A stretch of 64,000 nucleotides of DNA, taken from Candidatus Saccharibacteria bacterium (lineage in GTDB: Bacteria; Patescibacteriota; Saccharimonadia; Saccharimonadales; Saccharimonadaceae). Positions 58,397 through 64,000 of the stretch are shown here, in pieces. Position numbers and translations under genes: made by a program. The stretch is from contig CP066696.1 of the NCBI GenBank assembly GCA_016432585.1, positions 62,001 through 126,000 on the forward strand. The letters are read 5' to 3'. The notes beneath the pieces are model-generated. The model did no database searches. It saw only the letters and a list, made by a program, of their open reading frames with translations, and was not told the DNA's origin. Every line of letters begins with the position of its first letter. The stretch's first letter is position 1.

Positions 58397-61024
58397 ATGA
58401 TTTGGCAGTATCTGAGACGAATTGTCGTAGGCGTAATATCAGGTATGATAGCGGCTGGTATTACGATTTTTTTATTGAATGAGAATTTCCTGGATTCTTC
58501 TGCAAAACCCGATGAACTAATTGGTAATCTGTCGTGGGTTGAGCTCGGCTTCTTTACTTTAGTCGCGATTATACTGATAGGCGTGTCCAGTCGTATAGGG
58601 CTACCTTTGCTTAGATCGTGGTTTGTAGGCTCAAATTGGAGCAAGACACTGGAGAATTACTTAAAGTTTATCATTCCACTAGGGCTTTTAATACTAAATC
58701 CTTATAATATTAGCCTGTATCCGCACTTCTCTCTTTTTATAGCTTTTATTATGGCTCTAATTCTTGGCGCCGCTGCAATTGCTCATGTGCAGCCATGGAT
58801 CGCGAGTAGAAAAAACGCTTCAGGACGAAAAGCTACAAAGTTTATAGAGGATAAGCCCATCAGCAATCTCCAAGAGCTCTCGGAGTCTCAGCGTAAGTAT
58901 GTTGAGGAGCTCAGGCAAGTTCTAGAGATCGGTCAGCCAAGATCGGTAGGGTTAACGGGGCCGTGGGGAGCTGGCAAAACCATGGTTTATCAGAAGGTAC
59001 GCTCTAGTTTAGAGACAAATAAACGTTTAATCTGGGTGGACTTTGAGTCGTGGCGTTACGCATCTGAGGAGGCGCTAGTTAAAGGTTTTTATGATTCAAT
59101 CGCGAAAGCTTTAGAGTCTCAGTCGCCTAGTTATCAAAATATAGTGAAGGTAATGACCAGAGCCGTTAATCAGTTTGTTAGTGTTGCGAATAATAAGCTT
59201 CTTTCCTCTACCTTCGATATTCTCAACACTATAGACGCACAAAGTAAGCCCGATAATATAATAAAGGAAGTTCTCGATAGGGAGAAAAAGAGGCTCATAG
59301 TTGTAGTTGACGACATAGAGCGGCATTATAGCGAAGATCGTATATATAGAACTTTGCAGCTTGTTCATCATGCCAAATCGATACACGAGCAAAATATCCA
59401 AATACTCTGTATTTATGAAAAGGATGCAATTATAAGAGCGGCTCCGCCACATGCACCCGATCCGTCTGCTTTTTTGGAAAAATTCACCGAGATGGAAATC
59501 TCCATTTTGCCACCTAGCAATGCAGAGCTTCAGAGTCTACTAGGGGAATATATTGAAAAGTATAGAGATCTGTTAAAAATAGGTGAAAGCTTTTCGCTCT
59601 CCACGTACGAGGGAGACGTTGGGGAAATGGGCTCTTACAGAAGTGTTATAAGAATTTTTAATGACTTGATTCTCACCGCCTATACGAATAAAGGGCGGCA
59701 GTATTCCTACGAGGAATATGTATGTTTTGAAGATAGGTTCGCAATGGCTCATATAAAATTGGCCTATCCAATACTATACAGAGATATTTATAAGAATCGG
59801 GACTATTATGTCGAGAGAGATACTCTAGATACTATAGACTGGCATTTTATGGATAAAGAGCAGAAGAAGTCGCTATTCGAAAGACATATGACCGTAATAA
59901 TGCAAAAGAGCAATCTCCAGAATGAACGGAGGGAGGCTGTAATTCAAATGTTATGTAACCTGTTCCCTGCTTTGGCGGTTGGATTAGGACAAGCTTCTAA
60001 AAGATCGAATATTAGTTTTGCAGACCTAAAGGGTGCTAAGCAAGTTGCTCACCCTGACGTGCTCGATGCGTACTTTAGTGCTACGGCTCGCGTGGACGAA
60101 TACAATGCAAGTGAACACCTCGTTAACCAGATACTTACTCGGATTGATAGTGTTAGGTTTGAGGATGAAACGCTTATGAAAATTATGAGTGATTTTATGG
60201 TGGAGGCAGAAAGTCAGAAAGTGGAGAATGTAGCATTCTTCCTTATGCAACAGGCGATTGGCCGTCGCGAAGAAAGTCTGCAGACGTTTAAGCTGCCCCT
60301 CTTGAGGGCGTGGCTAAGGGCTACCCTAAGGGAAGGAGCTGGTGAAGGTGGCGACTCAGCTTTGGCTAGAATTCTTTCTAAGGCCGATGAGCTTATACGG
60401 CATGAGACGCTCGTTGATTCTGCAGATGCAGACAAGCTCACCTCCATATTATTCGCAAATGTTGTACAGTTTATCGCCGATCCGAAGAATGCGTTGACGA
60501 TGCTTCTTTACCTTGTTCCAGACCGAGGCAATGGTTTTTTTGCGCAGTATGTGCAACAGGAAGTCGGTAAGCGTAACGGCTTGTTTGTTCGTGTTTTATC
60601 GAGGGTTACAAAGCTAATAATCGAACAACCGTTAAATATCTATGAAATGTATGATTACGGAGATTGGTCTTTTGTGGCCTATCAATGGGCATATAGTATT
60701 TCTGCAGGAGGAGGCATCAATGCTTCCGTGCCAGGATGGAAGAAGCGCTACAAAATAGCTACAGAGTATCTCGCAGGGTTATTAAAGAAAGATGATCTGC
60801 TTGCTTACAAAGTGGTGACGCGGCGGTTTAAGGATAAAGCCCTAGACAATGCATTTGAAAGCGAGAGAATGAAGATTAATGCCAATACATTCATTCCTCA
60901 CGACGTCAGTACTATGATCAAGCTAACAGATAAACTTCGAAAATCCCCTCGTCTTACGAGTGATCAGAAAGGAGAAGTTGGTCAGATTTATAAGAAGTTA
61001 GCAATCTTTCATAAGTCTGACTAG
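58397..61024 (+). CDS. KAP-family P-loop NTPase, membrane-anchored
   Basis: An 875-residue protein. Four hydrophobic segments in the first 140 residues are followed by a P-loop NTPase: GLTGPWGAGKTMVY (Walker A, about 190-200), WVDFESWRY typical of KAP, and LIVVVDDIERH (Walker B, about 300-310). The remainder is a long helical region of unknown fold. KAP NTPases with membrane helices inserted or attached include the F-plasmid phage-exclusion protein PifA and many defence-linked genes. Lower GC, frequent ATA/AGA codons and position next to a tRNA suggest recent acquisition. Antiphage function is inferred, not shown. Confidence 0.85.
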   Translation: MIWQYLRRIVVGVISGMIAAGITIFLLNENFLDSSAKPDELIGNLSWVELGFFTLVAIILIGVSSRIGLPLLRSWFVGSNWSKTLENYLKFIIPLGLLILNPYNISLYPHFSLFIAFIMALILGAAAIAHVQPWIASRKNASGRKATKFIEDKPISNLQELSESQRKYVEELRQVLEIGQPRSVGLTGPWGAGKTMVYQKVRSSLETNKRLIWVDFESWRYASEEALVKGFYDSIAKALESQSPSYQNIVKVMTRAVNQFVSVANNKLLSSTFDILNTIDAQSKPDNIIKEVLDREKKRLIVVVDDIERHYSEDRIYRTLQLVHHAKSIHEQNIQILCIYEKDAIIRAAPPHAPDPSAFLEKFTEMEISILPPSNAELQSLLGEYIEKYRDLLKIGESFSLSTYEGDVGEMGSYRSVIRIFNDLILTAYTNKGRQYSYEEYVCFEDRFAMAHIKLAYPILYRDIYKNRDYYVERDTLDTIDWHFMDKEQKKSLFERHMTVIMQKSNLQNERREAVIQMLCNLFPALAVGLGQASKRSNISFADLKGAKQVAHPDVLDAYFSATARVDEYNASEHLVNQILTRIDSVRFEDETLMKIMSDFMVEAESQKVENVAFFLMQQAIGRREESLQTFKLPLLRAWLRATLREGAGEGGDSALARILSKADELIRHETLVDSADADKLTSILFANVVQFIADPKNALTMLLYLVPDRGNGFFAQYVQQEVGKRNGLFVRVLSRVTKLIIEQPLNIYEMYDYGDWSFVAYQWAYSISAGGGINASVPGWKKRYKIATEYLAGLLKKDDLLAYKVVTRRFKDKALDNAFESERMKINANTFIPHDVSTMIKLTDKLRKSPRLTSDQKGEVGQIYKKLAIFHKSD

Positions 61025-61054
61025 TTTGCGAAGACTCAAGCGCAAGAATAGCCG

Positions 61055-61297
61055 TTACAGGAGTTTGTGTTTTGATGACTGGACAAACTTCGCCTGTGCT
61101 GTGCGTCGAGCAGATTCAGGGCTCTTAATGTGTCTAAAAGTAATTTCATCTTGCTGCTCTTTCATATGTATTGTGATGGTGCCGTAGTTATACTTGCGTC
61201 CGAATGCAGACTGATCAACACTAACCTTCATAATGTCTTCATAGGGTATCTCCTTGCTGGTAGTAATGATTGCGACAAGGGTTTTAGAACCGCTAAA
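61055..61297 (-). pseudogene. Remnant of a bacterial PH-domain protein
   Basis: On the minus strand an open frame without proper start reads KEIPYEDIMKVSVDQSAFG, then GTITIHM and IKSPESARRTAQAKF. This is the second half of a bPH_2 domain (I-P-Y-x-D-I-x-x-V followed by a G-T-I/V-x-I strand and a final helix). The first half is missing: the frame is closed by TAA at 61298-61300, just before the terminator of tRNA-Met. The only internal ATG (61231) would give 58 residues and half a domain. Probably a gene cut when the island inserted at the tRNA. Confidence 0.55.
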
Positions 61298-61320
61298 TTA
61301 GCCAGTTCTTATCTGTTAAT

Positions 61321-61344
61321 ACAAGAAATCGCCCTTTCGGGCGA
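61321..61344 (-). terminator. Terminator of tRNA-Met
   Basis: On the minus strand TCGCCC, loop GAAA, GGGCGA, then TTTCTTGT. Confidence 0.75.
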
Positions 61345-61358
61345 CTCAAATTCAACTC

Positions 61359-61435
61359 TGGTAGCAGCGACAGGGATCGAACCTGTGACCTTAGGCTTAT
61401 GAGTCCTACGCTCTAACCAACTGAGCTACGCTGCC
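61359..61435 (-). tRNA. Elongator tRNA-Met (CAU)
   Basis: Minus strand cloverleaf: acceptor GGCAGCG/CGCTGCT with a G1-U72 pair as in many Gram-positive elongator tRNA-Met, D stem GCTC/GAGC, anticodon loop CTCATAA, T arm ACAGG/CCTGT with loop TTCGATC, discriminator A, encoded CCA. The anticodon stem TAGGA/GCCTA has an A31-G39 mismatch next to the loop. An extended -10 box TGATACAAT lies upstream (61451-61459, minus). It borders the accessory island. Confidence 0.9.
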
Positions 61436-61450
61436 ACATTTACTTGGTTG

Positions 61451-61459
61451 ATTGTATCA
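61451..61459 (-). promoter_or_regulatory. Extended -10 promoter of tRNA-Met
   Basis: TGATACAAT on the minus strand, about 15 bases before the tRNA 5' end. Confidence 0.5.
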
Positions 61460-61480
61460 AATAGTCGCCAACTTTTCCAG

Positions 61481-61489
61481 TGTTATACT
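61481..61489 (+). promoter_or_regulatory. Extended -10 promoter of pentapeptide-repeat gene (leaderless)
   Basis: TGTTATACT, then seven bases (GAGGGGA) and ATG 61497. The spacer looks like a ribosome binding site but would hardly be transcribed. Confidence 0.5.
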
Positions 61490-61496
61490 GAGGGGA

Positions 61497-62135
61497 ATGA
61501 AGATAAGTGCGCCGCAGCTTAACCCGCAGCTCGATGAAATAACGCTCGATGCGTTTTTAGAGGGGGATATTGAAGATGCCGCGCTGCGAAACCGCGACGC
61601 TACGAACGCCCACATTACATCGCTAGATATGAGCGGCGTGGTGCTAGAAAAGGTGATTTTAACGGCGGCGCAGTTTGAGAGGATAAACGCGCGCGATTTA
61701 AAAGTGGGGCAGTGCGACCTTTCGGCGGCTATGCTGGGCGGCGGGGCTATTAACCGCGCGGCGTTTACAAACTGCCGCATGGCTGGCGTGGATATGAGCA
61801 AGACCGCTCTACACGACGCCACGTTTAGTGGCTGCAAACTAGATATGGCCAACTTTCGTTTTGCTGATATCCGCAGGGTGAAATTTACGGATTGCACGTT
61901 TACTGATACTGATTTTTTGGGTGCGGTGCTGCACGACGTAACGTTCGAATCGTGCACGCTGGAGCGCACGGTGTTTACGCAGGCAAAATGCAAGCTGGTT
62001 GATCTTCGCAGTTCGGATTTATTTGAGCTGGTTGGCTGGAGTTCGTTAAAAGGCGTGATAATCGACGGCGTGCAGCTGGCGGCCGTATCGCCATACCTTG
62101 CGCACGAACTTGGGATTACGGTTCGCAGCCAATAA
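61497..62135 (+). CDS. Pentapeptide-repeat protein
   Basis: A 212-residue protein with a run of A(D/N)LxX-type pentapeptides from about residue 40 to 185, for example AAMLGGGAINRAAFTNCRMA and FRFADIRRVKFTDCTF, giving a right-handed quadrilateral helix. Members include DNA-mimicking gyrase inhibitors (MfpA/Qnr) and many unknowns. The start at 61497 fits the promoter; the extension upstream would cross it. Function is not assignable. Confidence 0.85.
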   Translation: MKISAPQLNPQLDEITLDAFLEGDIEDAALRNRDATNAHITSLDMSGVVLEKVILTAAQFERINARDLKVGQCDLSAAMLGGGAINRAAFTNCRMAGVDMSKTALHDATFSGCKLDMANFRFADIRRVKFTDCTFTDTDFLGAVLHDVTFESCTLERTVFTQAKCKLVDLRSSDLFELVGWSSLKGVIIDGVQLAAVSPYLAHELGITVRSQ

Positions 62136-62322
62136 TTATTTATCTATGGGGCGAAAAGGGGTATACTAAGGGTACTTCCCCGCGATACTCACTGGCGTAA
62201 CGCTAAGCGTCCCTCGCGATTGGATCATTCATTGTCTTCGGAATTTTGCTAAGAAACGGGCAAAAGAACGGGCAATACAATCAAAAAGCGTTTCTCAAAC
62301 TATAATTTTGAGGATTTTTGAT
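62136..62322. other. Intergenic region before dinB operon
   Basis: Contains possible hairpins (CGCGA...TCGCG around 62192-62219; GGCGT...AGCGTCC) but no gene. TATAAT at 62301-62306 precedes TGAGGA and ATG 62323 and is the likely promoter. No LexA-type operator was recognised. Confidence 0.4.
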
Positions 62323-62589
62323 ATGAATGATGAAACTTTTTTGAACGAGCGAATAGAGGTGGTAACGGTATTTGGCGAGGGCTTAAACCCGTGCCGGCCA
62401 GTGCGATTTAGACGACCCAACGGCCGCGATGTAGAGGTGAGTGAGATTGGTCTGCGCCACCCAGACAACAAGGGTTTAAAGACGATTCATATGTTCGATG
62501 TGACCGATGGCGGCACCGATTACCGGCTAGAGTTTGATAGCGAGCGGCTGACATGGCACCTTACGCAGGAGATGGATCACTATGAATGA
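62323..62589 (+). CDS. Small protein upstream of Y-family polymerase
   Basis: An 88-residue soluble protein (MNDETFLNERIEVVTVFGEG start, ADDED-like acidic end). It contains beta strands (CRPVRFRRPNGRDVEVSEIG; TDYRLEFDSERLTWHL). A GAGGA site lies ten bases before ATG 62323; a TTG at 62308 is an unlikely alternative. It overlaps the polymerase gene by eight bases. In Gram-positive bacteria a YolD-like protein often precedes a Y-family polymerase, and this gene may be the functional counterpart, but sequence similarity is not evident. Confidence 0.7.
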   Translation: MNDETFLNERIEVVTVFGEGLNPCRPVRFRRPNGRDVEVSEIGLRHPDNKGLKTIHMFDVTDGGTDYRLEFDSERLTWHLTQEMDHYE

Positions 62590-63814
62590 TAGTTACAATC
62601 CCGAGCGCCCAATGGTGCTGCATATCGATTTGAACTCGTGCTTTGCCACGGTAGAGCAGCAGGCACGGCCAATGCTGCGCGGCAGACCAGTGGCGGTGGT
62701 AAACCGACGTACCGAAAATACGATGATAGTGACTGCCAGCTACGAGGCAAAGCGCCTTGGTGTAACGCTAGGCATGCGCGTGCGGGATGCAAAGCGGCTG
62801 GCACCCGATTTGGTGGCGCTAGAAAGCGACCCGCCAAAATATCGTTTTGTGTATCACAAACTTATGGATATTATGAAACGCTATTCGGCACATATCACCA
62901 TGAAAAGTATCGATGAGGGGGTGATTGATTTTCATTTTGCGACTGATGCCATGAAATCGCGTGATTTGGTAGAGATCGGCTACGAGCTGAAAAAGGCGCT
63001 AAAAGACGAAATTGGCGTGTGGATGCGCTGCAATGTGGGGATTGGTCCGAACCGGTTTTTGGCAAAAACGGCGGCTGGCCTGCACAAGCCCGATGGTCTG
63101 GATGTGATTGATTATACGAACCTTCGACAGACGTTTGCGACATTAAAGCTAACGGATCTTACCGGGATTGCTGGGCGGAACGAAGCGCGACTGAATAGGG
63201 TGGGGATTTACACGCCGCTAGAGTTTTTAGACGCCGACGTAGAGACCTTGCAAAAGATTGTATTTAAAAGCGTGAACGGTGTGTATTGGCACCAGCGTTT
63301 GCGCGGCTGGGAGGTCGACGACGTTTCGCACGACGTAAAAACGGTGGGGCGGGAATACGTACTGGAATCGTTTGATTTGTCGCGGACAGAGATTTTGCAG
63401 CGGCTACATCATTTGTGTGAATCGGTAGGACACCGCATGCGTTCGCAAAACAAGGCGGCTCGCGGCGTGCTAGTGGGCGTTCGCTCGCGCTCGCAGGGGC
63501 ACTGGCATGCGCGGCGTATGTGTCCCCTGCCCTTTTTTAGCAACCAGGCAATTTACGCGCAGGCGGCCATGCTATTTGCACAGGCGCCCGACGATGTGGT
63601 GAAAATCAGTATCACCTGCTACGAACTAGAGAGCGGCATAAGTAATCAGCTTAGCCTCTTTGGCGATCAATTGGCGCGCGAACAACATGTGACCGACGCG
63701 ATAGACGAGATAAACAAGCGCTTTGGCGATCGCACGGTTCATTCTGCAAATACGCTTGGTACCGGCTTTTATGTAAAACAAAAAGTGCCGTTTGGAAGCA
63801 CAAGGTTTTTATAG
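62582..63814 (+). CDS. Y-family DNA polymerase (DinB/ImuB-like)
   Basis: A 410-residue translesion polymerase. LHIDLNSCFATVEQQ is the first catalytic motif (D of HxD), TASYEAKRLGV the fingers motif, SIDEGVIDF the second metal motif with Asp-Glu, and GIGPNRFLAKTAAGLHKPDGL the helix-hairpin region. A little-finger domain and a C-terminal SLFGDQL segment, which resembles a clamp-binding QxxLF-type site, complete it. The SIDEG form differs from the usual SIDEA/C of DinB. Role: bypass of damaged DNA. Confidence 0.92.
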   Translation: MNDSYNPERPMVLHIDLNSCFATVEQQARPMLRGRPVAVVNRRTENTMIVTASYEAKRLGVTLGMRVRDAKRLAPDLVALESDPPKYRFVYHKLMDIMKRYSAHITMKSIDEGVIDFHFATDAMKSRDLVEIGYELKKALKDEIGVWMRCNVGIGPNRFLAKTAAGLHKPDGLDVIDYTNLRQTFATLKLTDLTGIAGRNEARLNRVGIYTPLEFLDADVETLQKIVFKSVNGVYWHQRLRGWEVDDVSHDVKTVGREYVLESFDLSRTEILQRLHHLCESVGHRMRSQNKAARGVLVGVRSRSQGHWHARRMCPLPFFSNQAIYAQAAMLFAQAPDDVVKISITCYELESGISNQLSLFGDQLAREQHVTDAIDEINKRFGDRTVHSANTLGTGFYVKQKVPFGSTRFL

Positions 63815-63832
63815 TCGAGGCGTACTTAAAAA

Positions 63833-63841
63833 TGGTACTAT
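63833..63841 (+). promoter_or_regulatory. Extended -10 promoter of prepilin gene (near-leaderless)
   Basis: TGGTACTAT, eight bases before ATG 63850. Confidence 0.5.
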
Positions 63842-63849
63842 AAAGCTAT

Positions 63850-64000
63850 ATGAAAAGTCGTGGGCGAACCAAGGGATTTACGATTGTAGAGCTGTTGATT
63901 GTGATTGTAGTCATTGCAATTCTCGCTGCTATTACAATCGTTGCGTATAACGGCATTCAGGGAAGAGCGCGCGACAGCCAGCGAGTGCAAGACATGAACA
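63850..64000 (+). CDS. Type IV prepilin-like protein, 3'-truncated
   Basis: The window ends inside this gene. The first 50 residues show a class III signal: basic MKSRGRTKG then FTIVELLIVIVVIAILAAI, with cleavage after Gly and Glu5 of the mature chain, followed by the AYNGIQGRARDSQR start of the pilin stalk. Type IV pili are widespread in Saccharibacteria and are linked to motility and host contact. Leaderless-type promoter at 63833. Confidence 0.92.
   Translation, partial: MKSRGRTKGFTIVELLIVIVVIAILAAITIVAYNGIQGRARDSQRVQDMN

Noticed and set aside
61130-61402. Plus-strand 90-residue frame ending in GIEPVTLGL
   Set aside because: The end is the reverse complement of tRNA-Met at 61359-61435; this is a well-known false translation of tRNA genes. 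The rest overlaps the PH-domain remnant on the other strand.
1-64000. Alternative genetic code with UGA as Gly or Trp
   Set aside because: UGA terminates many genes at the expected family length (for example 7093, 22662, 25313, 41103, 62589), and Trp is coded by TGG throughout.

Overview
The window looks like a chromosome segment of a reduced-genome Patescibacteria (CPR) bacterium, most likely Candidatus Saccharibacteria (TM7). The main grounds are an arginine deiminase (ADI) operon, WxL-like secreted proteins with a conserved WGYR core, small conserved proteins of CPR type, a cell envelope rich in secreted and membrane proteins, and few biosynthetic genes. UGA is used as a normal stop (for example at 7093, 19366-19409 context and 41103), which argues against Gracilibacteria or Absconditabacteria. 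The assignment is an inference from gene content; no 16S rRNA gene is present.

Layout. 1-828: end of a CorA-type transporter, then a Nudix hydrolase. 1309-7093: ADI operon (arcA, arcB, a YfcC/DcuC-type carrier, arcC) with a diacylglycerol-kinase-like gene at its end. 7129-10230: a secreted and membrane-anchored WxL-like surface cassette. 10248-16961: an operon of large beta-rich, phage-tail-fibre-like and Kelch proteins without conventional signal peptides. 16973-18046: polyprenyl synthase. 18099-27296: seven overlapping genes for a surface glycan (flippase, glycosyltransferases, pyruvyltransferase-like, two large GT-C-like membrane proteins). 27393-35974: small secreted peptide, AbrB-like regulator with MFS exporter, second CorA, an orphan structured transcript, DsbA-like thiol oxidoreductase, CBS protein, aspS with a probable attenuating leader peptide, and small membrane proteins.

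35999-55561 is mostly housekeeping: AlkA-like and MutY-like glycosylases, MsrA, MscS, TrmB, MazG-like, MurC, DivIC-like, NadD-like, VKOR, an MMPL exporter, and two tRNAs with CAU anticodons. It also holds an FAD oxidoreductase lacking the redox cysteines, and a previously overlooked 44-residue Cys-rich metallothionein-like gene beside a His-rich secreted protein. 56205-61361 is a lower-GC accessory island with a KAP-family P-loop NTPase, three unknown proteins and a PH-domain remnant, ending at a tRNA-Met. The window closes with a pentapeptide-repeat protein, a Y-family DNA polymerase and the start of a type IV prepilin.

How the parts fit. The ADI operon would yield ATP, ammonia and ornithine from arginine. 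DsbA-like plus VKOR would form disulfides in exported proteins such as the four-Cys surface protein at 9607-10230. The surface cassettes, glycan operon and pilin are what an epibiont would need to contact a host cell. A recurrent regulatory theme is visible: extended -10 promoters (TGnTAnnnT) placed so that transcription should begin at or within a few bases of the start codon, giving leaderless mRNAs, including two divergent gene pairs served by overlapping -10 boxes.
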